DNA of 56,785 bases from Prosthecobacter sp. (GCA_021733925.1 JAIPJY010000046.1:1-56785), one strand, 5' to 3'; positions 1-9,119 are shown, numbered from the stretch's first letter. Notes: a model not told the origin generated them from the letters alone. Translations and numbers: made by a program.

Positions 1-129
1 GGCATCATTCAAACTGCCCGCCGTCGTGCACGCGGCTTCCGTAACTTCGAGAACCTCAAGGCCATCTGCTACTGGATGGCTGGAGACCTAAACCTCAAAA
101 TCCCTTCTGCTTTTACCCACCCAGTTTAG
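1..129 (+). mobile_element. C-terminal end of an ISL3-like transposase
   Basis: The reading frame is open from the window edge to a TAG at 127-129. It encodes 42 residues including ARRRARGFRNFENLKA and a YWMAGDL segment, which resembles the conserved tail of ISL3-family DDE transposases (ARGFR, then a hydrophobic stretch and an AGKL-like motif). The rest of the element lies outside the window. The stop overlaps that of the opposing ATPase gene, so the element end must lie just right of 129. Terminal inverted repeats cannot be checked. The family call rests on the short tail only. Confidence 0.7.
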
Positions 130-917
130 CGAAGCGCCCGAATTTGAGATAGCAAATCTTGAAATGGAAACGAACGAAGAACTGCATCAGCATATTCTTG
201 ATACAATTCATTATCGGCAATGTTTTCGTCGAATTGTTCAATCCCACCTGAAGACTTCACTTCAGGATTGATACTCAGCTTGGATTCGACTTTAGCGTTA
301 GCTTTCGATGATTCCTTTGTTTTGGCCGCTTCCTTCACCTTCGTTGAGATAATTCGAAGAATAGGTATCTCTTCTTGTGTGAGTTTTGAAACTTTAACTC
401 TCTCCGCCAGTTCCTCCAATTCACCAATTACCTCGTGGTAACCACGAGCTTTGCCGACCCATTTCTGAATCAAATTTCGAGCTTCGTAGGCGCGCTTTAA
501 TTCTTTCACAAGGTCGGCAATCACGGCTCCCAAGAAGTTTTTTCGAAGCGAGTGAGCTCGCCAAACTTGATCAGAGATTGACGAATCTTCGACAGATTGA
601 ATTACCGCTTCGTTTGTCTTGAGCAATTCGTGGAGACTCTTCACGTCGACGTATACCGAAATTGCGTCAGTGCGCTTACGAAGCTCTAGCTGTGTTTTTG
701 CAAAGACAGTGCTTTTCCCAGTGCCCTTTCGGCCAATGAGAAATGTGGTGTTGTTGAGCAACACGGTCTTCAGAACGGCGTCAGACTCGAGGGGATCTAT
801 ATACAGGAGATCAACTGCATTGCCTCCAACATCACCTTGGTAGTCGACCAGCTCAGCGCGTCGATACTGGCGCAGGGATTCTGCGATTTTAGAGAATTTG
901 TCGGGATTTAAAGGCAT
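126..917 (-). CDS. P-loop ATPase, C-terminally truncated at an insertion element
   Basis: This encodes 263 residues from the ATG at 917. Near the N-terminus is LLYIDPLESDAVLKT, followed by a Walker A motif GRKGTGKST. The middle is Lys/Glu-rich and probably helical. The arrangement resembles P-loop ATPases annotated as the Sll1717 family, which I remember as clearly longer (around 500 residues); the family call is from memory. The frame runs to a TAA that overlaps the transposase stop, so the 3' part was probably removed by the insertion. Base composition is AT-richer than the neighbours, which suggests horizontal origin. The frame stays open upstream to 1145, but that extension reads repetitive spacer. 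Confidence 0.6.
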   Translation of the reverse strand: MPLNPDKFSKIAESLRQYRRAELVDYQGDVGGNAVDLLYIDPLESDAVLKTVLLNNTTFLIGRKGTGKSTVFAKTQLELRKRTDAISVYVDVKSLHELLKTNEAVIQSVEDSSISDQVWRAHSLRKNFLGAVIADLVKELKRAYEARNLIQKWVGKARGYHEVIGELEELAERVKVSKLTQEEIPILRIISTKVKEAAKTKESSKANAKVESKLSINPEVKSSGGIEQFDENIADNELYQEYADAVLRSFPFQDLLSQIRALR

Positions 918-1680
918 ATCGACTAGTTTGGAGCCGCAGTTTATGCTTTCGCTTAAACTTCTGCACCTCCTTTCACAAACTCCTTCGACTACTCCTCCAT
1001 GTCGGCCGCAGAGCTTCGTCCTTACCGGCGCTGGGGAGCAGCGTTGCTTGCCCGACGGGCACCCTTCGGCTGTCTGCCTCAAATGCTCTGTCACGCTGCC
1101 AATCTCAATCTCTGCCCCCTCCGCCTCTCTGCCCCTCTGCGGCAAAAACGCCTCCTCCTACGCCTCCTGACAAAACGCCCACCTTCCCCAGCACCCAGAT
1201 ACGCATCATCAGCTGCCTGGCTCACTCAGTTTGGTTCCGTGTATTCAGTGTATTGATTCGCTTCGCTCCCCTGCGGGCTCACTACGTTCGTCTGTCTCGC
1301 TGCGCTCGGCTCCGTGGTCAATTTTCAGACCGGGAAAGATCGATCTCCTTTCAAGATCCAACTCAAAAACTCTGTGTCCATCGTGCCTCTGTGGTGAAGT
1401 TCCGGATTCTCCAACTGCCTTTATCAGCGTCTCACTCGTCCTCCGAAGCTTCAGCGAAGGATGGATTAGCGTCTAATCAGCGGTTAAAAACTCTGCCCCC
1501 CCCTTCCTCCAATCTCAATCTCTGCCCCCTCCGCTTTGCCCTTCGTAGCTCGTGTCCTCCGAAGCTTTAGCGAAGGGGGATGAGCGAAGAATGGGCTCTC
1601 TGCCCCTCTGCGGCAAAATCGCTCGTCCCTTCGCCTCCGCACCGCCCCATCCCCCACGTCTTTTCAGCGCCTCATCCGTG
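918..1680. repeat. Pyrimidine-rich non-coding spacer with duplicated segments
   Basis: I see no credible gene here. The stretch is rich in C and T and carries duplicated boilerplate. A 26-base segment at 1099-1124 recurs at 1509-1534. A 'ctctgcccctctgcggcaaaa' type segment at about 1127-1147 recurs near 1598-1618. A cctccgaagct(t/c)agcgaagg type segment at about 1440-1461 recurs at about 1556-1577. Related wording reappears at 52,910-53,040. Open frames across it are artefacts of low stop content. Confidence 0.7.
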
Positions 1681-1937
1681 TTCCGGCATCCGTGTATTCC
1701 GTGGTTCAAATTCCGGCCCCCCTCCGTCTTTTCCAAAACCTCTGCGGCGCAAACTCCGGCTCAGCCTCAAATCCATTCCGGCATCCGTGTATTCCGTGTA
1801 ATCCGTGGTTCAAATTCCGGTCTCCCTCCGTCTTTTCCAAAACCTCTGCGGCGCAAACTCCGGCTCAGCCTCAAATCCGTTCCGGCATCCGTGTATTCCG
1901 TGTAATCCGTGGTTCAGATTCCGGTCTCCCTCCGTCT
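1681..1937. repeat. Tandem repeat, unit about 104 bp, 2.5 copies
   Basis: Copies start with ttccggcatccgtgtattcc at 1681, 1776 and 1880. The first copy is 95 bp because it lacks a 9-base taatccgtg segment; the second is 104 bp; the third is partial, about 58 bp, and ends where the spacer meets the 3' end of the DUF4336 gene. Copies differ by only a few bases, so the array is young. There is no CRISPR-like alternation of short repeat and unique spacer. Confidence 0.85.
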
Positions 1938-1945
1938 TCCCCAAC

Positions 1946-2644
1946 TCATCCGGGGGAAAATCCCGCAGCCGCCAGGGCCGCGCGCAGTTTGGCCTTTCCG
2001 TCGACCTCAATAACATCGCCGTGCCCGACGATCACCCGGTCAAAATCCCATCCGAGGATCGTCGCCAGCGAACTCTCGAACGCCTCCTTGTCCTTCACCC
2101 CGGCCTTCACGGGCCGGGACATTCCCGGATGATGCTCGCCGCCCACGGCGACCCGCAGGAGCATCTCCGTCCAGAGCGGCTCATCGCCGCCAAAGTTAAA
2201 CACCAACTCCGTGAGGATCAGCGTCCGCGACGGAACGTGCAGCAGTGCGGTATCGCGGGCTTCCGGCGCGCCTTGGATTTCAAGCGCCAGCAGTTCGCCG
2301 TCCCACTCGACTGGCGCAGGCACGATCGGCTCGGTCGGAAATCCGACCACTTCGGAAAAGCCATCGGGTGCCAGATAAGGAATGCCCGGAAACGCCGCAC
2401 GTCCTTCCTTGGCAAAAGTGTCATGCCGCAAAATCCCGTCCAGCAACCAGCCCGGTTCGCCGAGCCCCCGGATCGCAGCGACGTCCTCCGGGGAAAAAGG
2501 AGCCGTGGAGTGAATAACCACTTTCCCCGAGCCAAGGCGGATCACGGTCACATTGCGCCGCAAATCCGCCCCCAGCATTTTCAGGGGATAGGCAAGCATC
2601 CAAAGATTATCAGCAAGCGGTAGCGGTGCAGTGTGTGTATCCAT
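1946..2644 (-). CDS. DUF4336 (metallo-beta-lactamase-like fold) protein
   Basis: The protein has 232 residues. The N-terminus (LADNLWMLAYPLKMLGADL) and the internal pattern of DUF4336 proteins are recognisable: a VTVIRLGSG strand, then IHSTAPFSPED, and a late IVGHGDVIEVDG segment. The family is related to metallo-beta-lactamase-fold hydrolases; no substrate is established. No signal peptide is seen, so it is probably cytoplasmic. It stands alone, with a repeat-rich spacer downstream and an eroded VOC fragment upstream. The ATG at 2644 is the only start ahead of the conserved N-terminus. Confidence 0.75.
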   Translation of the reverse strand: MDTHTAPLPLADNLWMLAYPLKMLGADLRRNVTVIRLGSGKVVIHSTAPFSPEDVAAIRGLGEPGWLLDGILRHDTFAKEGRAAFPGIPYLAPDGFSEVVGFPTEPIVPAPVEWDGELLALEIQGAPEARDTALLHVPSRTLILTELVFNFGGDEPLWTEMLLRVAVGGEHHPGMSRPVKAGVKDKEAFESSLATILGWDFDRVIVGHGDVIEVDGKAKLRAALAAAGFSPG

Positions 2645-2715
2645 ATCCTTCCCTCTAAATCGCCGCGCCGCCCAACTCTGCGCGTAAAAAAAGCGCCCTG
2701 TGCCGAGCGCGCCGT

Positions 2716-2766
2716 TTATTTCATCGAGTGCAGCCCGATCAAATTGCCGTCAGGGTAGAGAACCAG
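2716..2766 (-). pseudogene. C-terminal remnant of a VOC/glyoxalase-like gene
   Basis: On the minus strand the last 16 codons read LVLYPDGNLIGLHSMK followed by TAA at 2716-2718. This matches the usual ending of vicinal-oxygen-chelate proteins (DPDGN followed by a short strand). Immediately upstream the frame holds a stop and no recognisable domain, so only the tail survives. The assignment rests on a short motif. Confidence 0.4.
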
Positions 2767-2863
2767 GAGGTGGGGTCAGTGCCGCCCTGGCCTGGGTCGC
2801 AAACCGCTTCCTGAAACACTGAGGCTCGCACCTGATTTCCGCATTCGGGTCAATCAACCTCCC

Positions 2864-5593
2864 TCACTCCGCCATAAACAGCGCCTGAATATCCGACTGC
2901 GTCAGCTGCAGCTTGTCGGCACGCCCTGCCAGCAGCCCTTCCACCAGCGCCGCCTTCTTCTGCTGCATCTTCACGATGCGCTCCTCAATCGTGTTCTCAC
3001 AAATCAGCTTGTGCACAAACACCGGATTCTTCTGCCCGATGCGATGCGCCCGATCACTCGCCTGCGCCTCAGCGGCCGGGTTCCACCAGGGATCGTAATG
3101 AATGACCGTATCAGCAGTCGTCAGATTGATGCCCGCGCCCCCCGCTTTGAGACTGATGAGGAAAACCGGCACCTTGCCCGCCTGAAACTCCTGAATCGGC
3201 GTTTCACGATCCTTCGTGCTGCCCGTGAGTTTCACATACCTCGTCCCATCCTTCTTCAACCGCGCCTCAATAATGGCGAGCATTTCCGTAAATTGCGAAA
3301 AAATGAGTATCCGCCGTCCCTCCTCGATGAGTTCTGGCAGCAGTTCGTCCATGAGGAAGGCCGTTTTTGCGGAATCCGACACACCGCGCGCGGTCTCCTG
3401 CTTCAATAATTGCGGGTGGCAGCACACCTGCCGCAGCTTCAGCAGCGCATCCAAAACCACGATCTGTGACCGATCCAACCCATTCACCTCAATCGCTTCC
3501 CGCACCCTTTTGTCCATCGCCGCACGAATCGTTTCATACAAATCCGTCTGCTCTTTGCCGAGCTCGATGCTGTGCAAAATTTCCGTCTTCGGCGGCAGCT
3601 CTTTAGCCACAGCGTCCTTCGTCCTGCGCAGCAGCAGAGGCTGGATGCGCGTACTAAGCTGCTTCTGGCGCTCCGCATCGGCTTCACGCTCAATGGGATT
3701 GCGATAATGCTGGCGGAAAGTGTCGGCATCACTCAGCAGACCGGGCATGAGGAAATTGAAGAGACTCCACAACTCGCCCAGGTGATTTTCCATCGGCGTT
3801 CCTGTGAGGCAGAGGCGATGCTTGGCCTTCAATCCACTGCAGGTCAGTGCCGCAAGGCTCTTGGGGTTCTTGATGTTCTGCGCTTCATCAAGCGCGACGA
3901 TGTGCCACTCCTGCGCCTGCATGACATCAGCATCGCGCACAAGGAGCGGGTAGCTGGTGATGACAAGATCGTACTGCTTGAGATGCTTGAAATCACTCTT
4001 GCGCGACTGCCCCTGCATGAGCAGCAGGCTGAGTGTCGGCGTGAATTTGATCGACTCATTGATCCAGTTCCGCAGCACGCTCGTCGGTGCCACGATGAGG
4101 CAGGGATGCTTCATGCGTCCGCTTTCCTTCTCGATCAGGATGTGCGTGAGCGTTTGAAGTGTTTTCCCCAGACCCATGTCATCGGCCAGAATGCCGTGCA
4201 GACCGAACTCGCGCAGGAACTGCATCCACGAAGCACCCTCGCGTTGGTAATCGCGCAAACTGGCCTTCAACGAAGCTGGAGGATCAATGAGGCCGATCTC
4301 GCGGAAACTGCCGAGTTGCTGACTTAGAGCGGTCAGTTCTGCGGGGGCACGAATCGGCAGACCATCGAGCGTAGCCAGCTGTGCAGCGCGCAGTTTATCC
4401 AGCTGAAGTTTGCCATCCTTGCGCACGGGCCGCGTCGCGAGCAGTTCATCAAAGAAACGCAGCAGCACCACCAGACGATGCGCAGGCACAGAGAGCACAT
4501 CGCCATGGTCACCGCCGAGTGAGAGCAGGAATCGTTGATCGAGATTCTTTTCCAACACGGCGGCTGTGAGTCCTTGATCAATGCAATCTACCAGCAGCGG
4601 CACCATCGAAATGCGCCGTCCCTCAATTTCCACACCGAGATCCAGCGAGAACCACTCACGCCCGTCCTGGTCTCCCGTGAGATCGGTGAACCACGCATCT
4701 TCAGACGCCTCGTGGATTTGAAAGCCGATGTCCTCCGGCACCTCCACCCGCCAGCCGGACTCGCGCAGCTTGGGCACCTGGTCTTTGAGAAATTGCGACC
4801 AGAACAAAGCCTGATCACCCGCCACCGCCATGAAGCCTAGCGTGGACTCCGGTGCCTTGGCACCCGGCAGTGCTTCCGAGAATGATTTGAAACCCAGGCC
4901 GGACAAGTCCGCCAATAGCAGACGCTCTGAACGCAGATTGCGCACGAGTGTGTGGCGCGTTTCATTTTCATCTTTCCACTGATGCGCCGGGCTGCGCACG
5001 AGCATTTCCAAGCGCAGCGGGCAATCGTCGTATTCGGCACAGGGTTGAATGAAAGCAATGCTGCGCGGTGCCCAGCCGCCGATGTTTCGTTTGGCCGTGA
5101 TCTGCGGCATGTCGACAATCATGCGCCGCACAAGCAAAATGGGCTTGGGCTCTGATGGTGGCAGCTCAACCTCAACCTGCTTCACCGGCGTCGCAGATTC
5201 ATCCTCCTCAAGCGCTGCCGTTTTCTCTCGAACACGCGCCATGCCTTCGATGCGTTTGCGGCCTTCCTCATGGTCGAGCATCAACATCAGCGCGGCCGCA
5301 TGCTGGCACAAAGTGCCCACTGCGCAGGTGCAGTGCGAGGTCATTGCCATGCTGCCGTCTTCCCGCAGTCGCAAATGCGCCGTGACGGAGGCGGAGTTGA
5401 ACAAACCGGTGCCAATGCCTGCGATCAACTCCACTTCATTCTCCGCGCATACATGCACTCCCGCGAGGCCAATGTCCCCGTGCTTGAGCAGCCGTCCGCC
5501 CTCCTCGATCTGCTGCCGCCGAAACAGCCACAGCCACGACTTCGAGCGCACCTGGGCCCAGAGTTTGGGGAATGAGAAATTTTCGATGACCAT
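2864..5593 (-). CDS. SNF2-family helicase with N-terminal SWIM zinc finger
   Basis: This 909-residue protein is a DNA-dependent ATPase/translocase of the SNF2/Rad54-like group. A SWIM finger lies at about residues 88-98 (Cys88, Cys90, Cys96, His98: CxCx5CxH). The SNF2 ATPase lobe has Walker A DDMGLGKT at 471-478, DEAQ at 569-572, and an LTGTPMENHLGELWSL motif. The C-lobe carries SLKAGGAGINL and QASDRAHRIGQ. All motifs are intact. The length is typical of bacterial SWIM-SNF2 proteins. Its start at 5593 directly abuts the stop of the PIN toxin gene, so it may be co-transcribed with the toxin-antitoxin pair. The nucleic-acid target is unknown. Confidence 0.92.
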   Translation of the reverse strand: MVIENFSFPKLWAQVRSKSWLWLFRRQQIEEGGRLLKHGDIGLAGVHVCAENEVELIAGIGTGLFNSASVTAHLRLREDGSMAMTSHCTCAVGTLCQHAAALMLMLDHEEGRKRIEGMARVREKTAALEEDESATPVKQVEVELPPSEPKPILLVRRMIVDMPQITAKRNIGGWAPRSIAFIQPCAEYDDCPLRLEMLVRSPAHQWKDENETRHTLVRNLRSERLLLADLSGLGFKSFSEALPGAKAPESTLGFMAVAGDQALFWSQFLKDQVPKLRESGWRVEVPEDIGFQIHEASEDAWFTDLTGDQDGREWFSLDLGVEIEGRRISMVPLLVDCIDQGLTAAVLEKNLDQRFLLSLGGDHGDVLSVPAHRLVVLLRFFDELLATRPVRKDGKLQLDKLRAAQLATLDGLPIRAPAELTALSQQLGSFREIGLIDPPASLKASLRDYQREGASWMQFLREFGLHGILADDMGLGKTLQTLTHILIEKESGRMKHPCLIVAPTSVLRNWINESIKFTPTLSLLLMQGQSRKSDFKHLKQYDLVITSYPLLVRDADVMQAQEWHIVALDEAQNIKNPKSLAALTCSGLKAKHRLCLTGTPMENHLGELWSLFNFLMPGLLSDADTFRQHYRNPIEREADAERQKQLSTRIQPLLLRRTKDAVAKELPPKTEILHSIELGKEQTDLYETIRAAMDKRVREAIEVNGLDRSQIVVLDALLKLRQVCCHPQLLKQETARGVSDSAKTAFLMDELLPELIEEGRRILIFSQFTEMLAIIEARLKKDGTRYVKLTGSTKDRETPIQEFQAGKVPVFLISLKAGGAGINLTTADTVIHYDPWWNPAAEAQASDRAHRIGQKNPVFVHKLICENTIEERIVKMQQKKAALVEGLLAGRADKLQLTQSDIQALFMAE

Positions 5594-5989
5594 TTAGATC
5601 AGCACAGCGTCGTTTGGATAGGTCGCCGCCATTCCTTGATCAAGCGTGGCCACTTTGCCGCCGTTGCGACGTGCCAGTTCGACCAGCCAGGCATCCGTGA
5701 CCTGTCGGTGGCCTTGGATGTGACGGTGCGGAACTTTGCTGTAAGGAAGGTCATCTGGCCAGAAAACATGCAGAGGATGTGCTTCGAACCCTTTCAGTGC
5801 ATTCCAGGCAGCTACGGCGCTTTGATTCGCCGCGAACTTCATATGCAACCGCAGCAGGGTTCCTTGTGTGACCGAGCAGGTGGCAAAAGACTCAATCAGT
5901 CCCTCAAACCAGAGTACAGCTCGCTGGTGTTGAATGTGAGTGTCCACGGCATAGGCCACCAAGATGTTGCCATCAACGAGCCAGATCAT
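5594..5989 (-). CDS. vapC: PIN-domain toxin, VapC-like
   Basis: A 131-residue single PIN domain. Acidic residues expected in the Mg-dependent RNase site are present: Asp in LVDGNILVAYA near the N-terminus, and Asp in TDAWLVELA and ATLDQGM towards the C-terminus. This subtype has VDxNxLVA rather than the commoner DTNVL. It overlaps the upstream antitoxin gene by 4 bp (ATGA), which indicates a translationally coupled toxin-antitoxin module. The RNA target cannot be deduced. Confidence 0.85.
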   Translation of the reverse strand: MIWLVDGNILVAYAVDTHIQHQRAVLWFEGLIESFATCSVTQGTLLRLHMKFAANQSAVAAWNALKGFEAHPLHVFWPDDLPYSKVPHRHIQGHRQVTDAWLVELARRNGGKVATLDQGMAATYPNDAVLI

Positions 5990-6237
5990 GAAAGTCCGCG
6001 CATGTCGTTTTCATCCTCTGCGGCATAGACATCCTCCGATGTAAAGGGACGAGCCCCCTCGGAGACAGGAATCTTGTAGCCATGAGGAATCTTCACCGGT
6101 GGTGGCGCAGACTTTCCCAAACTGGGCAGCCGGCTGAGTGCATGCTTTACCACGTTGGTGACGCTGGAATGCTCCTGCTTCGCCACGGCTTCGATGCCGG
6201 CGTAGAGTTCGTCGTCGATTTCGATGGTGAGTTGCAC
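5986..6237 (-). CDS. vapB: Antitoxin, VapB-like ribbon-helix-helix protein
   Basis: 83 residues. The N-terminal strand MQLTIEIDDELYAGIEAVA followed by HSSVTNVVKHAL is the pattern of a short ribbon-helix-helix DNA-binding antitoxin. The Pro-rich middle and acidic tail (about residues 40-83) would wrap the PIN toxin. The start is GTG at 6237; no in-frame ATG precedes the strand. It lies directly upstream of the toxin with a 4 bp overlap. Autoregulation is expected from the family; I could not define an operator. Confidence 0.8.
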   Translation of the reverse strand: MQLTIEIDDELYAGIEAVAKQEHSSVTNVVKHALSRLPSLGKSAPPPVKIPHGYKIPVSEGARPFTSEDVYAAEDENDMRGLS

Positions 6238-6267
6238 AGTGTAAAATGGCTTTTTTAGATGCTCATG

Positions 6268-7056
6268 TCAACCACGCTTCACCTCATCCCACGCGGCATC
6301 CATCTGCTCCAGCGAAAGCTTGCCGAGTTCATGGCCCTGCCCGTGCAGATGGGTTTCCATGGCGTGAAAGCGACGCGTGAATTTTTCATTGGCCGCCGCC
6401 AGAGCGGGCTCGGATTCGATGCCGAGTTTGCGGGCGAGGTTGACCACGCTGAAGAGAAGATCTCCGAGCTCTTCTTCCATGTGGGGTTTGTCACCTGAAG
6501 CGATGGCTTCTTCGAGTTCGGCGGCCTCTTCCCGGATCTTGGCAAAGACGGGTGCGGCGTCCGGCCAGTCAAAGCCGACGCGAGCGGCTTTCTTTTGCAG
6601 CTTCTGCGCACGCATTAGGGCGGGCAGGCCATTGCCGGTGCCGTGAAGCAGGCCTTCATGCTCGGTGCCTTTTTCGGTGCGCTTGATGGCATCCCATTGC
6701 TTCAGCACGGCATCGGAGGTGGCGGCGCTGGTGTCGCCAAAGACATGCGGATGGCGGCGGATGAGCTTTTCGGTCAGGCCGTGCGCCATCGTGTCGAGAT
6801 CGAAGGCCCCCGTCTCGCTGGCGATTTCCGCATGCAGCACGGGCTGGAGCAGGATGTCGCCGAGTTCATCGCAGATCTGGGCCGGATCGCCGCTGCGGAT
6901 GGCATCTGCAACTTCGTAGGCTTCTTCGATGACATGCGGGATGAGGGACGTGTGAGTCTGCTCCATGTCCCACGGGCAGCCGCCGGGTGCGCGCAGGCGG
7001 TGCACGACGTAGCGCAGGCGGGTGAGAGCATCGGGATGGTTGAGCATTTCGTCCAT
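6268..7056 (-). CDS. mazG: Nucleoside triphosphate pyrophosphohydrolase MazG
   Basis: 262 residues, the usual length of full MazG. Two all-alpha NTP-PPase domains are visible. The first has GGCPWD, then EExxE at 44-48 and ExxD at 64-67. The second has REEAAELEEAI followed by EEELGDLLF. The enzyme hydrolyses NTPs to NMP and pyrophosphate for housecleaning or ppGpp-related control. The gene is encoded alone and divergently from the NagB-like gene. The ATG at 7056 precedes the conserved N-terminus. Confidence 0.93.
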   Translation of the reverse strand: MDEMLNHPDALTRLRYVVHRLRAPGGCPWDMEQTHTSLIPHVIEEAYEVADAIRSGDPAQICDELGDILLQPVLHAEIASETGAFDLDTMAHGLTEKLIRRHPHVFGDTSAATSDAVLKQWDAIKRTEKGTEHEGLLHGTGNGLPALMRAQKLQKKAARVGFDWPDAAPVFAKIREEAAELEEAIASGDKPHMEEELGDLLFSVVNLARKLGIESEPALAAANEKFTRRFHAMETHLHGQGHELGKLSLEQMDAAWDEVKRG

Positions 7057-7223
7057 GCAGGCAGGTAGTGCCGCGCATCAGGATGGTCAAGGCTGTGCCG
7101 GTCAAGATATGGTCGGACAGCCGCTGTGAGCCCTGTTCTCACGAGTTTTTTTTCGCCTCCCATGATGAGAGCTTGGCAAAACGGGCGTTCTCCCTGAATA
7201 TCCCGTAACAACCAAACCATACC

Positions 7224-8162
7224 ATGCCGCGTAAAATCAGCCATATCGCACCGGAGTGGTGGGACTACACCACGTTGGAAGATGATCTCATCAATGATGC
7301 CGCCCGGCTCACGGAACGAGATTTGCGCCAGCTCTCACGTCCTGGGTTCAAGGTGGTGATGTTTGACACCCTGGAAGATTTTTACCTGGCAGAGGCGCTG
7401 GAGTACATCCACGCCTGGAAGCAGGCCACCCCGGACAATCCGGCGGGCATCTGCGGCCCGGTGGGCCCCACAGAGCAGCTCCCGCTCGTTGCGAGGCTGG
7501 TGAATGATCTCGGTATCTCAATCAAAGACGGCCACTTCTGGGGCATGGACGAGTGGTATGACGAGCACACGAAAAAAGAGGTCACACTGGAGCATCCGCT
7601 GTCGTTTGAAAAAGCGGACCGCGACCTCTGCTTTGACCGCATGCAGAAGAAGCTCTGCATGCCGGATACACAGCTGCATTTCCCGAAGGCGGACACGGCG
7701 GCCTACATCAAGAGCTGGCAGAGCGGTGTACGCTGCGCTGTGATGCAAGGGGGCCAGGGCGACATCAAGCACTGGGCCTTCAACGATCCGCCCAAGCGCA
7801 CCGGCAAATTCAAGAACGAGCCGCCACCGCCTGCGGAGTTTCGCAAGCTCACCACGCGTGTCGTGGATCTGCATCCCGTGACTCTCATGCAGAACGCCCG
7901 CACCTCGGGTGGTGGGAACCTCACCCTGGTGCCGCAAAAGGCCATCACGGTGGGCCCCAAGGAAACATGGATGGCTGAGAAAGTCAGCATCTGGCACGCC
8001 GGCCAGCACGACAATCCGCTGGGCCAGCGGCTCACAGCGCTCATGATCTCCAAGCGTCTCGCCGACTCCTCCGTGCCGATGTCGCTGCTCGCCGAACATC
8101 CAAATGTGCAGTTCAACTACTACCGCGGCGGCCTTGGCCAATGCGATGTGGAGATGCATTGA
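7224..8162 (+). CDS. NagB-like glucosamine-6-phosphate deaminase/isomerase family protein
   Basis: 312 residues, longer than E. coli NagB (266). It has the NagB/RpiA-type fold pattern: [17 protein letters not shown] as phosphate-binding loop, [10 protein letters not shown] in place of the NagB DEY segment with its catalytic Asp, and [18 protein letters not shown] matching the family's GxGxDGHIAFNEP region. The His-Ile-Ala-Phe-Asn-Glu motif is altered here to KHWAFNDP, so substrate or activity may differ from true NagB. No other amino-sugar gene is adjacent. There is a long gap before the RRM gene. Confidence 0.75.
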   Translation: MPRKISHIAPEWWDYTTLEDDLINDAARLTERDLRQLSRPGFKVVMFDTLEDFYLAEALEYIHAWKQATPDNPAGICGPVGPTEQLPLVARLVNDLGISIKDGHFWGMDEWYDEHTKKEVTLEHPLSFEKADRDLCFDRMQKKLCMPDTQLHFPKADTAAYIKSWQSGVRCAVMQGGQGDIKHWAFNDPPKRTGKFKNEPPPPAEFRKLTTRVVDLHPVTLMQNARTSGGGNLTLVPQKAITVGPKETWMAEKVSIWHAGQHDNPLGQRLTALMISKRLADSSVPMSLLAEHPNVQFNYYRGGLGQCDVEMH

Positions 8163-8319
8163 GGAAACAGTTTCAAAATTGGCAGCAGAACATTGGGAGA
8201 ATGTAACTCCAAGAGCCGCATAAAGCGATTTGCCGGGGGTTCCGTATGCCTGTCCCCTAAACATTCCAAACTAACGTTTGCTATTCCAGCGATGAGGACG
8301 AGAGTCTAAACGCAAGTTA

Positions 8320-8354
8320 ACCTGATAAAGGCTAAGCTAAGTCGTTCATCAGGT
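8320..8354 (+). promoter_or_regulatory. Hairpin in the leader of the RRM gene
   Basis: ACCTGAT at 8320-8326 pairs perfectly with ATCAGGT at 8348-8354, leaving a 21-base loop that contains gctaagctaag. It lies in the 272-base non-coding gap before the RNA-binding protein gene, about 80 bases ahead of its ATG. Leaders of cold-inducible RNA-binding proteins are often structured, so a thermosensitive or autoregulatory role is possible. That role is inference. No other feature was found in 8163-8434. Confidence 0.35.
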
Positions 8355-8434
8355 TGTTTCCTTTGGTGTTCTTAAATCCGATCTCGGAGCTTACTCAGCC
8401 TTCATTCAAGCTGACTGAACTCAAGAAAATCGAT

Positions 8435-8839
8435 ATGAATACTAAAATGTACGTGGGCAACCTGCCCTTCACCGCCACAGAAGACGACGTCCGCGCTCTC
8501 TTCACAGACTACGGCACTGTTACTGACATCCACCTTCCGATGGACCGCGACTCCGGTCGTCCACGTGGCTTTGCTTTCGTGACCATGGACTCCCAGACCG
8601 CCATGAATGAAGCCATCCGTGGCCTCAATGAAAAAGACTACGGCGGTCGCAACCTGACCATCAATGAAGCCCGTCCGAAGGAAGATCGCCCAGCTGGTGG
8701 CGGCGGCTACGGTGGTGGTGGTGGCGGCGGCGGCGGTGGTCGCGGCGGCTACGGCGGTGGCGGCGGCAAAAGTGGTGGCGGCGGCGGTGGCCGTGGCGGC
8801 TACGGTGGCGGCGGCGGCGGTGGTGGCGGTCGCTACTAA
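8435..8839 (+). CDS. RRM RNA-binding protein with Gly-rich tail
   Basis: 134 residues. An RNA recognition motif covers about residues 3-80, with RNP2 MYVGNLPF and RNP1 RGFAFVTM, both intact. The tail is almost only Gly with Arg-Gly-Gly and Gly-Tyr, as in plant and cyanobacterial glycine-rich RNA-binding proteins induced by cold. It probably acts as a cytoplasmic RNA chaperone. The ATG at 8435 is preferred because the frame upstream (open to 8354) reads non-conserved leader; an intrinsic terminator follows closely. Confidence 0.92.
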   Translation: MNTKMYVGNLPFTATEDDVRALFTDYGTVTDIHLPMDRDSGRPRGFAFVTMDSQTAMNEAIRGLNEKDYGGRNLTINEARPKEDRPAGGGGYGGGGGGGGGGRGGYGGGGGKSGGGGGGRGGYGGGGGGGGGRY

Positions 8840-8884
8840 GCGTCCCCTCTGACCTTCCAACCAAAGGCCCCAAGAAAATTCACG

Positions 8885-8915
8885 GCGGCATCCTGGCAAC
8901 GGGATGCCGCTTTTT
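8885..8915 (+). terminator. Rho-independent terminator of the RRM gene
   Basis: gcggcatcc at 8885-8893 pairs with ggatgccgc at 8902-8910, loop 8 bases, followed directly by five Ts. It is 45 bases after the stop codon. Confidence 0.85.
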
Positions 8916-9026
8916 CATGCCGTATGACAATTTGTGATGCGCGGCATTTTAAACTGAGTGCACGCGGATTGTTTGCGCGTGGACTGCAAGGCGGGCGCGT
9001 TAGGAAAGGTGGGGAGCGGCTGGGAG

Positions 9027-9080
9027 GCAGGCGGCGCTGGGACGAAGAATCTACGGACGCGCACAGCGCATCCCTACCAG
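9027..9080 (+). repeat. Dispersed repeat, copy 1
   Basis: About 53 bases beginning ggcaggcggcgctgggacga and ending near tccctacc. A nearly identical copy lies inverted at 53,191-53,244, differing at about six positions counting one single-base gap. It sits in the convergent gap between the RRM terminator and the DUF6132 gene. Two copies 44 kb apart indicate a dispersed intergenic repeat family. Confidence 0.75.
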
Positions 9081-9119
9081 CCGTGCGTGCTGCGATCCCA
9101 AGAGCGATTCAATCCCCCT

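Noticed and set aside
1681-1937. CRISPR array
   Set aside because: Three long near-identical units without short repeats separated by unique spacers, and no cas gene.
1231-2132. Several overlapping ORFs over the repeat spacer
   Set aside because: They lie in low-complexity repeat text, on both strands, with no motif or domain.
7126-7153. Short stem with a T-run resembling a terminator
   Set aside because: It lies between divergent mazG and nagB-like genes, where no transcript should end on the plus strand; only 5 bp stem.
8163-8434. tmRNA or 6S RNA before the RRM gene
   Set aside because: A ggggttccg-like stretch is suggestive, but no tag reading frame, tRNA-like end or closing stem could be drawn.
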